Assembly (NCBI RefSeq): GCF_030758455.1
Contig: NZ_CP132353.1
Span: forward strand, 2,666,001 to 2,730,000
Direction: 5' to 3'
From: Erwinia pyri
Lineage (GTDB): Bacteria > Pseudomonadota > Gammaproteobacteria > Enterobacterales > Enterobacteriaceae
Length of the DNA stretch: 64,000 nucleotides
The translations under genes and the position numbers were made by a program. The notes beneath the pieces are model-generated. The model did not search any database. It was not told the origin of the DNA and was given only the letters and a program-made list of their open reading frames with translations. Shown here piece by piece: positions 39,706 through 48,563 of the stretch. Within the stretch, counting starts at the first letter, position 1; each line of letters begins with the position of its first letter.

Positions 39706-40797
39706 TCAGCTATTGGCAATATCGGGTACAGGCCGCGGTTTTCTCATTAAGCGGGGATAGAGAAACAGCGCCCGGCCAGGGCCACGATTAAGCAGCGACC
39801 AGACCAGCAACGACACAACAGTGCAGGTGAAGACGGCAACCACTGGCAGCGTCAGCGCCCAAATCAGTGAGAATGCGGTGTTGTCAAACAGGCTGTATTT
39901 CACCGCCAGCGTCAGTACGCTCAGGCCCAGCAGTTCGATGAAAATGCGATGCAGCACATAAATTTGCAGGGTGTTGCGGCCAATCCAGTTAAGCCAGGCC
40001 ATATTAAAGCGCGTGTTCAGCGCCCGGCACAGGACAATGCCAAACACAATAGAGAGCAGGCAGTAGAACGGATTTTTATAGAGGCCCATCGCATGATGCG
40101 CCAGACCGGTGAGCGCCAAGGCCCCAAGAATTAACGCATTCCTGCGGGTCATAAAGCTTAGCTCAACCAGATAGTGGCTGAAGAAGGCGCCCAGCAGGAA
40201 GTAGACAAAGTTTTGCGCCACGCTGGCTGGCCCCCAGCCGGGGATCAGGCTGAACTGCGTGGCGTAGTTGACCAGCAGGGCCGCTACGATCAACGCCATT
40301 TTCTGGCGATGGAAAAGTTTCGCTACCACAAAATAGCCCGCCAGCGCGTAGAGATACCACAGGCTGGTCATTGAGAGTACCAGCAGCTTGATAAACTCAA
40401 CGGGCGACTCGGCATAGGCGGCATTCTTGGCGGTTGAGAGTTTTTCCCCAATCAGGTTGGCAGAAATATTATAAATGCTTACCCACTGGATCACCCCCCA
40501 AAGAATATAGAGGTAGAGAATATTGCTGAATTTTTTAGTAAAAACCTCTCCCCATGATTTCTTATTAATGGCGCTAATCGCCAGTAAACCAGAAACAAAA
40601 AAGAACGCCGGCATGCGCAGCGGGGAAAGATATTTATTAAAAGCGACCCACATTTCTGCCGGCAGCAGGCCCGCAGAGAGATAGTGAAGTGAAGGCATAA
40701 ACGTGGTGATGATGGTGTGATGCAGCACCACCAGTAATATACAGCCGCCCTTTAGCGTATTAATCCAAAGGACTTCATTTTTCTCGCCAGATGCCAT
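39706..40797 (-). CDS. Acyltransferase family 3 membrane protein (copy A)
   Basis: A 363-residue paralogue of the preceding entry. It has the same N-terminal WINTLKGGCILLVVLHHTII (histidine conserved), LRMPAFFFVSGLLA and the C-terminal RNTLQIYVLHRIFIELLGLS. The two tandem genes are separated by 143 bases and probably arose by duplication. The acceptor is unknown. Upstream (40798-41008) there is no other gene. Confidence 0.85.
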   Translation of the reverse strand: MASGEKNEVLWINTLKGGCILLVVLHHTIITTFMPSLHYLSAGLLPAEMWVAFNKYLSPLRMPAFFFVSGLLAISAINKKSWGEVFTKKFSNILYLYILWGVIQWVSIYNISANLIGEKLSTAKNAAYAESPVEFIKLLVLSMTSLWYLYALAGYFVVAKLFHRQKMALIVAALLVNYATQFSLIPGWGPASVAQNFVYFLLGAFFSHYLVELSFMTRRNALILGALALTGLAHHAMGLYKNPFYCLLSIVFGIVLCRALNTRFNMAWLNWIGRNTLQIYVLHRIFIELLGLSVLTLAVKYSLFDNTAFSLIWALTLPVVAVFTCTVVSLLVWSLLNRGPGRALFLYPRLMRKPRPVPDIANS

Positions 40798-41008
40798 AGC
40801 ACTTAATCCAAATTAACAAAAAACTTAACGAATTATTTCCTTTTGTCTACGGGAAAACTATGAGGTAACTCCTAATTGGCTTTTTTACAAAATGCTTTCA
40901 TCATGGTGAAAAGGCTAAAGAGAGGAGTCTCAGGGGGATGCAGGAGAAAGGCAGTCTGGATATTTAAGATTATCCTTAATTTACTTGCTTTAAAGGCTGA
41001 AAGAATTA

Positions 41009-41034
41009 ACTCGCCGGAAAACCCGGCGAGTTAA
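41009..41034 (-). terminator. Terminator of the tcy genes
   Basis: On the minus strand AACTCGCCGGG and its complement form a strong stem around TTTT directly after the tcyN stop, followed by AATTCTTT. Confidence 0.82.
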
Positions 41035-41036
41035 CA

Positions 41037-41789
41037 TCATTGATTAAGAAACTTTTCCAGAAACTGACGAGTGCGCGGATGCTGCGGCTGGGTGAAAAGC
41101 GTTTTAGCATCGCCCTGCTCCACAATCCGCCCCTGATCCATAAAGATCGCCCTGTCTGCCACATCACGGGCAAAGCTCATCTCATGGGTGACGATCACCA
41201 TCGTGCGCTTTTCCTGGGCCAGCGAGCGGATGGTGTTCAGTACCTCACCCACCAGTTCAGGATCGAGCGCAGAGGTAGGCTCATCAAACAGGATCACCTC
41301 AGGCCGCATAGCGAGCGCACGGGCGATAGCTACACGCTGCTGCTGACCACCGGAGAGTTTTCGCGGATAGCTCTCCTCTTTACCCTGCAGGCCAACTTTC
41401 TCAAGCAGCTCGCGGGCGCGGGCGACCGCCTCTGCCTTCGGCTCACGCTTGACGATGGTTGGCCCCTCAATGATGTTCTCCATCACCGAGCGATGAGGAA
41501 AGAGATTGAAGCTCTGGAACACAAACCCCACCTGCTGACGGAGACGACGAACCTGCTCTTTCTGTTTATGCATGCCCAGCGCGGCGTCAATTCTGATATC
41601 GCCCACCTGGATCGTCCCGCTATCCGGCACTTCCAGCAGATTGATGCTGCGCAGTAAGGTGGTTTTACCCGATCCGCTTGGGCCGATAATCGCCACCACT
41701 TCGCCCGACCTGACTTCAAGATCGATGCCATGCAGTACCGTCTGCCCGTTAAACTGTTTCACCAGCTTGCTGACTTCAATCGCGCTCAT
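41037..41789 (-). CDS. tcyN: TcyN (YecC), cystine ABC transporter ATPase
   Basis: A 250-residue ABC ATPase that energises uptake of L-cystine. Walker A is GPSGSGKTT near residue 35, the signature is LSGGQQQRVAIARAL, and Walker B is VILFDEPTSALDPE, followed by the H-loop in MVIVTHEMSFA. Length matches E. coli YecC. The start MSAIEVSKL at 41789 has GGGAG five bases upstream; the frame extends 14 codons further, but without family similarity. It follows the permease gene tcyL closely. Confidence 0.95.
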   Translation of the reverse strand: MSAIEVSKLVKQFNGQTVLHGIDLEVRSGEVVAIIGPSGSGKTTLLRSINLLEVPDSGTIQVGDIRIDAALGMHKQKEQVRRLRQQVGFVFQSFNLFPHRSVMENIIEGPTIVKREPKAEAVARARELLEKVGLQGKEESYPRKLSGGQQQRVAIARALAMRPEVILFDEPTSALDPELVGEVLNTIRSLAQEKRTMVIVTHEMSFARDVADRAIFMDQGRIVEQGDAKTLFTQPQHPRTRQFLEKFLNQ

Positions 41790-41831
41790 GTTGGCTCCCG
41801 AATCTGTTTCTACCGGCGGCTGAATGCGCAC

Positions 41832-42500
41832 TCATTTTGACTCCTTGTCCTGACGGTTCACGCGATCTTCCAGCCTGCTCTGCAGCATGGAAAGCAGCGT
41901 TGCCATAACCCAGTAGATCAGCGAGGCAGCCAGATACATGGTGAACACCTCCAGCGTACGGGAGGTAATGAGCTGAGCCTGACGGAACAACTCCGGCACC
42001 TGAATGGTGGCGGCCAGCGAGGTATCTTTTACCAGACTGATAAAGCTGTTACCCAACGGCGGCAAAGCCGTACGGGCCGCCTGCGGTAAAACTACCCGGC
42101 GCAGGGTTTGCCAGCGCGTCATGCCGATGCTGGCTGCCGCTTCCCACTGGCCGCGCTCAATAGCGGCAATGGCGCCGCGCAGCGATTCAGACGCATAGGC
42201 TGCGGTGTTCAGCGAAAGACCAATCATCGCGGAGGGGATCGGATCCAGCTCAATGCCAAACTGCGGCAGACCGTAGTAGATCATAAACAGCTGCGCGATC
42301 AATGGTGTACCGCGAAAAATCGAGACGTAACAGCGTGACAGCCATGAAACCGGCCAGAAATGCGACAGGCGCATCATGGCCAGAACAAAGCCGAGCAGCA
42401 GGCCGAAGAACATCCCGCCGATGCTCAGCTGAAGCGTAAAGAGCGCACCCTTTAATAAAAAAGGTGCTGAATCCAGCACCAGTTGAAGACTTTCCTGCAT
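41832..42500 (-). CDS. tcyL: TcyL (YecS), cystine ABC transporter permease
   Basis: A 222-residue inner-membrane permease of the polar-amino-acid HisMQ family, with about five helices. The EAA-loop region is visible as EAAASIGMTRWQTLRRVVLPQAARTALPP. Length equals E. coli YecS. Its ATG overlaps the tcyJ stop (TAATG), implying translational coupling. It forms the membrane channel with TcyN as the ATPase and TcyJ as the binding protein. Confidence 0.95.
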   Translation of the reverse strand: MQESLQLVLDSAPFLLKGALFTLQLSIGGMFFGLLLGFVLAMMRLSHFWPVSWLSRCYVSIFRGTPLIAQLFMIYYGLPQFGIELDPIPSAMIGLSLNTAAYASESLRGAIAAIERGQWEAAASIGMTRWQTLRRVVLPQAARTALPPLGNSFISLVKDTSLAATIQVPELFRQAQLITSRTLEVFTMYLAASLIYWVMATLLSMLQSRLEDRVNRQDKESK

Positions 42501-43303
42501 TATTTAGTTACGTCCGCGCCAAACCATTTTTCAGAGAGTTTAGCCATCGTGCCATCTTTCTGCATCTCTGCAATGGCTTTATTGATGGCGTCCAGCAGCT
42601 GGGCGTTACCTTTACGCAGCGCCACGCCGGACTCCTGACGAGAGAATGCCGGGCCAGCCGCTGCCAGCGTATCGCCGGTTTTCTTAACCAGATCCAGCGC
42701 CGCCAGGCGGTCAACCAGAATCGCATCAATACGACCTACGCGCAGATCCTGATATTTAGTTGGGTCATCATCATAAGTGCGGATATCCACATCTTTAACA
42801 TTGGCACGCACCCACTGCTCATAGTTGGTGCCAAGACCAACGCCCACTTTTTTCCCTTTCAGATCGTCGGCTTTGGTGATGCTTGCCGCATTCTCTTTTT
42901 TGGTTAACGCCTGAATACCGGAAACGGTGTAGGGGGTGGAGAAGTCATACTTCTTCTTACGCTCGTCAGAGATGGTGACCTGGTTAATCACCACATCGAT
43001 GCGTTTGGAGTCCAGCGAGGCGAGCATGCCGTCCCATTTGGTGGGTTTCAGGCTCGCCTTCACGCCAAGGTGCTGCGCCAGCGCAGTGGCAAAATCGACT
43101 TCAAAACCGGCCAGCTTGCCGTTTTCATCCTGAAAACTGAAGGGCGGATAGGTGCCTTCCAGGCCAACCAGCAGCGAGCCGCGCTCTTTTACTTTGTTCA
43201 GCAGGTTTTCATCTGCCGCAAAGGCGTTGAGCGAAAAGCCAGCCACCAGCGCCAGTGACATAGCGCCCATCGCCAGACGGCGACGTACCAGAGAGAAATT
43301 CAT
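42500..43303 (-). CDS. tcyJ: TcyJ (FliY), cystine-binding periplasmic protein
   Basis: A 267-residue periplasmic solute-binding protein of family 3. A signal peptide (MGAMSLALVAGFSLNAFA) precedes LVGLEGTYPPFSFQDENGKLAGFEVD, and the arginine-containing ligand pocket segment is VVINQVTISDERKKKYDFS. It captures cystine, and related diamino acids in E. coli, for TcyL/TcyN. It lies directly upstream of tcyL. In E. coli the gene sits next to fliZ, hence its old name fliY; here dcyD comes between. Confidence 0.94.
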   Translation of the reverse strand: MNFSLVRRRLAMGAMSLALVAGFSLNAFAADENLLNKVKERGSLLVGLEGTYPPFSFQDENGKLAGFEVDFATALAQHLGVKASLKPTKWDGMLASLDSKRIDVVINQVTISDERKKKYDFSTPYTVSGIQALTKKENAASITKADDLKGKKVGVGLGTNYEQWVRANVKDVDIRTYDDDPTKYQDLRVGRIDAILVDRLAALDLVKKTGDTLAAAGPAFSRQESGVALRKGNAQLLDAINKAIAEMQKDGTMAKLSEKWFGADVTK

Positions 43304-43463
43304 AAGGACTCCACTGTGTTATGAGTTTATAAGCGTCATGTCCGCCACTGAGCTGAAAGTAAGCGGTACCCTGACGCCAAAGCAAACGGTTATCTTTAAC
43401 CGGAAAAATGTATTCGAGCCGCTTCGTTAAAGCCAGCGGCATCGCCGATTTTTTCGATCCACC

Positions 43464-44450
43464 TTATACCGAAGGGTGATAAGCAAACAGCGCGGGTGCC
43501 CCGCCGGTATGCACAAAAACGATCGGCCCTTCGCGGCGGAAACGGTTCTGAGTGATGCCGTCGAGCAAACCTGCCATCGCTTTGCCAGTATAGACCGGGT
43601 CCAGGAAAATCCCTTCAAGGCGGGCCAGCAGCTTGATCGCCTCCATCCCCTCTTCATTCGGTAAACCATACTGCGGCCCGTAGTAGTCGTCCCACAGTGT
43701 GACAGACGCAGAAGCGGTCAGCTCCAGCGACGCGGCGAGCTGTTGCTGGATCGCCACCACTTTCGGACGCTGCTCGTCAGCTTTGCGTGAGACGGTAACG
43801 CCAACCAGTTCGGTCTCCGGCATCAGCACTTCCAGGCCAACGGCCAGACCGGCATGGGTACCGGCACTGCCCGAAGCGACCACCACGGCCGCAAAGTCGA
43901 CCACGCCTTCGCTTTGATGCGCTATCTCCTGCGCGCACTCCACGTAGCCGAGCGCGCCCAGGGCATTAGAGCCGCCGACCGGCACGATATAGGGACGGAA
44001 TCCCTGCGCTTCAAGGCGGGTAGCCTGCTCTTCAAGCTGGGCATTGGGGTCATGCAGTGCATCCACCATGATCGCTTCGGCATCCATCAGCTCCAGCATC
44101 AGGCGGTTGCCGTTGGAAAGGTAGTTTGCGGAGGTAGTGCCGATAGGGTTTTCCAGCAGCGCAACGCATTTCAGCCCGAGTTTAGCGGCCACCGCTGCCG
44201 TCTGGCGCACGTGGTTGGACTGAATGGCACCGGCCGTCAGCAGCACGTCGGCCCCCTGACGCAGCGCATCCGCCGCAAGGAACTCCAGTTTTCTCAGCTT
44301 ATTGCCGCCGAGCGCAACCGGGGTGAAGTCATCACGTTTGATAAAGATGTCGCGGCCCAGATAATCAGAGAGGCGCGGCAGATGCTCCAGCGGCGTGGGT
44401 GAACCCAACAGCTCAAGCCTGGGAAAGGAAGATAAAAGATGTAAGGACAA
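43464..44450 (-). CDS. dcyD: DcyD, D-cysteine desulfhydrase
   Basis: A 328-residue fold-type II PLP enzyme (ACC deaminase/D-cysteine desulfhydrase family) that cleaves D-cysteine to pyruvate, sulfide and ammonia. The PLP lysine is in [13 protein letters not shown] near residue 50. The phosphate-binding loop is [13 protein letters not shown] and [14 protein letters not shown] contacts the cofactor. Length equals E. coli DcyD. It is next to cystine uptake genes, as expected for sulfur amino acid turnover. Order relative to tcyJ differs from E. coli. Confidence 0.95.
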   Translation of the reverse strand: MSLHLLSSFPRLELLGSPTPLEHLPRLSDYLGRDIFIKRDDFTPVALGGNKLRKLEFLAADALRQGADVLLTAGAIQSNHVRQTAAVAAKLGLKCVALLENPIGTTSANYLSNGNRLMLELMDAEAIMVDALHDPNAQLEEQATRLEAQGFRPYIVPVGGSNALGALGYVECAQEIAHQSEGVVDFAAVVVASGSAGTHAGLAVGLEVLMPETELVGVTVSRKADEQRPKVVAIQQQLAASLELTASASVTLWDDYYGPQYGLPNEEGMEAIKLLARLEGIFLDPVYTGKAMAGLLDGITQNRFRREGPIVFVHTGGAPALFAYHPSV

Positions 44451-44540
44451 TGTAGCCTCCGAAGATAGCGCTAACAGTTATCCTTACAGTTTTACAGAAG
44501 AAAGCAAAAAGGTAACGTAAAAGAGCGTGCGCTCGTCACC

Positions 44541-45044
44541 CTAAGTGCGCTGCCAGCCTAAAAACTGGTCATATTTGCGCAAAGCGATACGATAGTTGTT
44601 GTTACCGGCATCCGGTAAGTCATTTTCCAGGCATTCATGCCAGCTATTGCCCCGCAATTTTTCAGCAGGGAAATTACGCGCCGACAGCATATCGTCCAGA
44701 CGGCGCAGGCGAACAACATATTCGCGAATCGTGCTGTGGCTCATCTCGGTCTGCTCGAACAGATATTGTTTGAACGCCATGATGTCAAAGTAATTCGGAT
44801 GCGTATTGCAAAAGATGTCACTGCAGAAGCGGCAAAGTGCCGTGAGTTCATTCTGAAGTTTTAACCAGACCTGATCGTCGATCAGCTGGTCCATCCGGGC
44901 TATGGCCTCTTTGTTTATTATCTGACCGCGAAACACCAGCGCCATACGGTCCAGTACCTTGCCACAATGTGAACAGTTACTCTGGCTGTGTTTGTAGTCT
45001 TTCAAATAACGGCTTAACGGCCTCATTTTTGTTTTGGATCCCAT
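44541..45044 (-). CDS. fliZ: FliZ, flagellar regulator
   Basis: A 167-residue regulator of the flagellar cascade. In E. coli and Salmonella FliZ affects FlhDC activity and antagonises sigma-S promoters. The family signature appears as RPLSRYLKDYKHSQSNC, LCRFCSDIFC, FEQTEMSHSTIREYVVRLRRLD, and the DNA-contact region NNNYRIALRKYDQFL. It is 43 bases downstream of fliA, consistent with a fliAZ operon, and slightly shorter than in E. coli (183). GGGGA precedes the ATG. Confidence 0.94.
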   Translation of the reverse strand: MGSKTKMRPLSRYLKDYKHSQSNCSHCGKVLDRMALVFRGQIINKEAIARMDQLIDDQVWLKLQNELTALCRFCSDIFCNTHPNYFDIMAFKQYLFEQTEMSHSTIREYVVRLRRLDDMLSARNFPAEKLRGNSWHECLENDLPDAGNNNYRIALRKYDQFLGWQRT

Positions 45045-45087
45045 CTGAGAGTCCCCGGTTGGTGTTGAGAGTGCAAAACTGACTCCG

Positions 45088-45810
45088 TCAGCGCGCTCCC
45101 GTTAACCGGGCGCGCAGGCGTTTTATCGCCTGACTGTGCAGTTGGCTAACGCGGGATTCTCCCACCTCCAGCACTGCGCCAATCTCTTTCAGATTCAGCT
45201 CTTCCTGGTAATAGAGCGTCAGCACCATTTTTTCGCGGTCGGGCAAAGCCTCGATCGCTTCAATGACGCGCTCGCGCAGGTTTCCTTCCATTAGTTGATG
45301 AAGAGGGTTTGCCTCTTCGTGGCCATCCGTTACCAGTTCTGCGCTGTCGCCATGTTCTTCCCGGAATTCGTCATAGGAGAACAGCTGGCTGTTATTGGTA
45401 TCCAGCAGGATCTGCCGGTACTCTTCCAGTGAGACGTCCAGAGACGTCGCCACTTCCTGTTCGGTAGCCGATCGCCCAAGCGACTGTTCTACCTTGTGCA
45501 TGGCTCCGGCCACCTCACGTGCGTTACGACGCACGCTACGAGGCGCCCAGTCGCGACTGCGCAGTTCATCCAGCATCGCTCCACGGATGCGCTGTACGGC
45601 ATAGGTGGTAAAGGCTGTGCCCTGTAGCGCGTCGTAGCGCTCCACGGCGTTTAACAGCCCAATCCCCCCGGCCTGCAGCAAATCATCCAGTTCAACGCTG
45701 GCTGGTAGTCGAACCTGCAGGCGCAATGCTTCATGACGCACCAGCGGCACATATCGCTGCCATAGCGAGTTTTTGTCCATCACCCCATCGGCGGTATAGA
45801 GATCGTTCAC
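45088..45810 (-). CDS. fliA: FliA, flagellar sigma factor 28
   Basis: A 240-residue sigma-28 that directs late flagellar promoters such as those of fliC and fliDST. Region 2 is visible in VELDDLLQAGGIGLLNAVERYD and FTTYAVQRIRGAMLDELRSRDWAPRS, and region 4 in LPDREKMVLTLYYQEELNLKEIGAVLEVGESRVSQLHSQA. The start is GTG with AGGG seven bases upstream. A GCCGATAA element upstream suggests autoregulation. fliZ follows. Confidence 0.96.
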   Translation of the reverse strand: MNDLYTADGVMDKNSLWQRYVPLVRHEALRLQVRLPASVELDDLLQAGGIGLLNAVERYDALQGTAFTTYAVQRIRGAMLDELRSRDWAPRSVRRNAREVAGAMHKVEQSLGRSATEQEVATSLDVSLEEYRQILLDTNNSQLFSYDEFREEHGDSAELVTDGHEEANPLHQLMEGNLRERVIEAIEALPDREKMVLTLYYQEELNLKEIGAVLEVGESRVSQLHSQAIKRLRARLTGAR

Positions 45811-45833
45811 TCGGACACCCTGCGTTAGTTAAG

Positions 45834-45860
45834 TTATCGGCATGATTATCCGTTTCTGTA
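45834..45860 (-). promoter_or_regulatory. Possible sigma-28 promoter of fliA
   Basis: On the minus strand a perfect GCCGATAA -10 lies 23 bases before the fliA GTG. The -35 at the correct 11-base spacing (TACAGAAA) matches only half of TAAAGTTT. A FlhDC-dependent promoter is also expected in this interval but was not identified. Confidence 0.55.
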
Positions 45861-45916
45861 GGGGAGATTGATTGGCGGAATAGCGGTAAAAAAGGCGGGT
45901 TATTTCATTTTTGTGT

Positions 45917-45947
45917 AAAAAGGCGGCGTGAAGCTACTGCCGCCGCC
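45917..45947 (-). terminator. Terminator of the HNH nuclease gene
   Basis: Minus-strand GGCGGCG pairs with CGCCGCC and ends in five Ts, directly after the HNH gene stop. Confidence 0.7.
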
Positions 45948-45953
45948 TGCCTG

Positions 45954-46922
45954 CTAGCGTAATTGCAGAAGTTTCTCACGTGTGGCGGCCGGAACCTCTG
46001 CCCAGAGCGCGCAGGGCTGACCGTCAATCTCATGATAATACTCACTTAATCTGACCTCATCCTGCAGGCCATGACGAAATGCCACTCTGCCAGTTTCGCC
46101 ATCAATGGTCAGCAAACGGTTTGTGAACAGCCGCTGTAAATCACTGCGCAGAAACAGGCCGTTATCGACGCTGTTGTCCAGCAGAAAACCATCTTCGTTC
46201 TCCAGCGTATTGATATGACAGGCTTCTACCCATGGCAACGGCGTCTGCTCCAGCACGCGGGTTCCGGTAATCACGCAGGCGCCATAGCGCGCTTTTACTG
46301 AGGCGGCGAACTCAGCCTGGCTGGCGCGCTGCCAGACATTGGCTTTGACCTGCCTGCCCACTTGTGTTCCGGCGATAACACCCGCAGGCGTAGCGAGCAA
46401 GGAGCTTGTCAACACCACCAGAAACTGAATACGACGTGAAACGGTGAAACAGGGATGCGCCTGGGCATCAAACAGCTGCCAGTAGTTCTCCTCCCCCTCT
46501 TTACGCATCAGCGAGAGTTTATAGCCGCGGCTGGCCAGCAGATTCTGTGCCGCAGCCGAGGTCGGATCCAGCATGGCGTAGACGTGACTCTCCCCCATCA
46601 CCTTCCAGCGGTTTTCCTGCTTTGCTGCTGCGGTACGGCGGAAATAGAAGAAGGGAAGCTGCTGCCTGAGGTAATACTCCATCCGTCGCAGATAGTTTTT
46701 GCGCTCGTTATCATTAGAGATAAACAGCAAATCCTCCAGCGGACTGTTGGTTTCTTCATTAGCAAAAACGGCACGGATCACCAGATTGCGATAGCTGGTT
46801 GAGGGGCTAAGCAACGCACGCGCCGTCAGCTCCTTCTCTTCGGGATATTTCAACGCATAGCGTTGAGCTATCTCCTCAAAGCTCAGCAGATCGCCCGGGA
46901 CAAAATCAACGTTGAAGCGCAT
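45954..46922 (-). CDS. HNH endonuclease-domain protein between fliA and fliC
   Basis: A 322-residue protein whose C-terminal third carries an HNH_2-like nuclease pattern: GACVITGTRV, then WVEACHINTLENEDGFLLDN, VDNGLFLRSDLQRLF and LLTID. The first ~200 residues form an uncharacterised domain with no recognised motif. The start at 46922 has GGAG seven bases upstream; the frame extends 66 codons further into the fliC tail and is not used. It is isolated by terminators on both sides and is not a flagellar gene in E. coli. Substrate is unknown. Possible roles include defence or DNA processing; none can be chosen from sequence. Confidence 0.85.
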   Translation of the reverse strand: MRFNVDFVPGDLLSFEEIAQRYALKYPEEKELTARALLSPSTSYRNLVIRAVFANEETNSPLEDLLFISNDNERKNYLRRMEYYLRQQLPFFYFRRTAAAKQENRWKVMGESHVYAMLDPTSAAAQNLLASRGYKLSLMRKEGEENYWQLFDAQAHPCFTVSRRIQFLVVLTSSLLATPAGVIAGTQVGRQVKANVWQRASQAEFAASVKARYGACVITGTRVLEQTPLPWVEACHINTLENEDGFLLDNSVDNGLFLRSDLQRLFTNRLLTIDGETGRVAFRHGLQDEVRLSEYYHEIDGQPCALWAEVPAATREKLLQLR

Positions 46923-46940
46923 TGGGACACTCCAGAGATA

Positions 46941-46965
46941 AAAAACCCCGCGAGCGCGGGGTTTT
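46941..46965 (-). terminator. Terminator of fliC
   Basis: AAAACCCCGCG pairs with CGCGGGGTTTT around a very short loop, 30 bases after the fliC stop. Confidence 0.92.
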
Positions 46966-46995
46966 AAGGAAGTTTTTATCAGAGCACTAAGGCGA

Positions 46996-48282
46996 TTAGC
47001 CCTGCAGCAGAGACAGAACCTGCTGTGGAACCTGGTTAGCTTTAGAGAGCACGGAGTTACCAGCCTGCTGAATAATCTGCGCTTTAGACAGGTTAGACAC
47101 TTCTGTTGCGTAGTCAGCATCCTGGATACGTGACTGAGCTTCAGACAGGTTAGTGGTGGTGTTGTTCAGGTTAGTTACCGCTGAATCCAGACGGTTCTGT
47201 ACCGCACCCAGGCTTGAACGGAAGGTATCAACCTGTGCAATCGCTTTGTCCAGCAGAGCCAGCGGGTCAGAGGTCGCAGCACCAGTGTAAGCATTGGTGT
47301 TGGCATCAGACGCGATATCACCGATGTTGCTGGCAACGTTCTGAGAACCAGTGGCGTCATTGGTGTTAGTCAGTGCAGTAGCATCAGTTTTGTAATCTTT
47401 ACCCTGAACGGTAACGAATCCAACTGCAGCACCAGAAGCATCAGCACCCACTTTAACGTATTTACCGGTCATAGAACCGCCAGTAACGCCGTTATCGCTG
47501 TCGTCATAAGTCACGTCAGTGGTGTTCAGAGTTACAGCGCCGCTTGCATCATCAACAGAAACAGCGTAGTTGTCGCTACCAGAAGAAACAACGTAGGTAG
47601 AGGTAGCTGCGCCAGTTGAATCCTGCACGTTTTTCAGAGACAGGGTGCTTGCATCAACTTTCAGAGCAGTAGCAACAGAAGAGAGGTCAACTTTCTGCAG
47701 AGATCCGCTTGCGCCAACCTGAGTAATCGCATCGCTGGTTTTCAGAGCATTTTTGTCTACGCCGAAACCGCTCAGACCCAGAGTAGAAGAGTCAATTTTC
47801 TGCAGGTTGATGGAGATAGTCTGACCATCGTTAGCGCCAACCTGAATCTTCATGGTGCCGTCTTTAGCCAGCACGTTCACGCCGTTGAACTGAGTCTGAC
47901 CAGATACGCGGTCAATTTCGTCCAGACGGGATTTGATTTCGTCCTGGATTGAAGAGAGGTCAGAATCAGAGTTGGTACCGTTCTGAGACTGTACAGTCAG
48001 TTCACGAACACGCTGTAAGTTGTTGTTGATTTCTGACAGTGCGCCTTCAGTAGTCTGGGCAACAGAGATACCGTCGTTAGCGTTACGAGCAGCCTGAGTC
48101 AGACCTTTGATGTTAGAAGTGAAGCGGTTGGCAATTGCCTGACCAGCAGCATCGTCTTTCGCGCTGTTGATACGCAGACCAGATGACAGACGCTCAATAG
48201 AAGTAGAGAGAGCAGACTGGTTTTTGTTGATGTTGTTCTGAGTGATCAGCGAGAGGCTGTTGGTATTGATTACTTGTGCCAT
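46996..48282 (-). CDS. fliC: FliC, flagellin
   Basis: A 428-residue flagellin. The conserved N-terminal D0/D1 region spans residues ~1-175 (QVINTNSLSLITQNNINKNQ, ERLSSGLRINSAKDDAAGQA). The C-terminal D1/D0 spans roughly 345-428 (LDKAIAQVDTFRSSLGAVQN, NTTTNLSEAQSRIQDADYA, ending VLSLLQG). The middle is a short, Thr/Asp/Gly-rich variable surface domain. It is exported through the flagellar type III system and polymerises under the FliD cap. AGGAAAC lies about ten bases before the ATG. A strong sigma-28 promoter is upstream. Confidence 0.97.
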   Translation of the reverse strand: MAQVINTNSLSLITQNNINKNQSALSTSIERLSSGLRINSAKDDAAGQAIANRFTSNIKGLTQAARNANDGISVAQTTEGALSEINNNLQRVRELTVQSQNGTNSDSDLSSIQDEIKSRLDEIDRVSGQTQFNGVNVLAKDGTMKIQVGANDGQTISINLQKIDSSTLGLSGFGVDKNALKTSDAITQVGASGSLQKVDLSSVATALKVDASTLSLKNVQDSTGAATSTYVVSSGSDNYAVSVDDASGAVTLNTTDVTYDDSDNGVTGGSMTGKYVKVGADASGAAVGFVTVQGKDYKTDATALTNTNDATGSQNVASNIGDIASDANTNAYTGAATSDPLALLDKAIAQVDTFRSSLGAVQNRLDSAVTNLNNTTTNLSEAQSRIQDADYATEVSNLSKAQIIQQAGNSVLSKANQVPQQVLSLLQG

Positions 48283-48362
48283 GATAAAGTTTCCTATTAA
48301 AATCGAATCTGTTTAAGGTGGTTGGGCTTATTTGCCGCCCGGCTTCATCGCCGTCAAACTTA

Positions 48363-48389
48363 TTATCGTCAGCCCTTAACTAACCTTTA
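48363..48389 (-). promoter_or_regulatory. Sigma-28 promoter of fliC
   Basis: Minus-strand TAAAGGTT and GACGATAA are separated by exactly 11 bases, each one base off the FliA consensus (TAAAGTTT-N11-GCCGATAA). It lies 80 bases before the fliC ATG. Confidence 0.9.
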
Positions 48390-48493
48390 GAATTTTTTTA
48401 GTCCCAGACGCAATTTTTCTTTCAACACCCTACTCCTTGAAATACCCCTCTCTATTACCGCTATTCGCTTCATTACTCCCGTTCAAAAAATCG

Positions 48494-48520
48494 TAAACTT
48501 TGCCTATCAGTGGCCGATAA
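48494..48520 (+). promoter_or_regulatory. Sigma-28 promoter of fliDST
   Basis: TAAACTTT and a perfect GCCGATAA with an 11-base spacer lie 43 bases before the fliD ATG. It is divergent from the fliC promoter about 100 bases away. Confidence 0.92.
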
Positions 48521-48563
48521 CCACGGTATTCACTCTCCGTGTTGACTCTATAAAGGAAACATT

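Noticed and set aside
46923..47120. 66-codon N-terminal extension of the HNH gene
   Set aside because: It reads antisense-free but through the fliC terminator and the fliC 3' end; the ATG at 46922 has the ribosome site.
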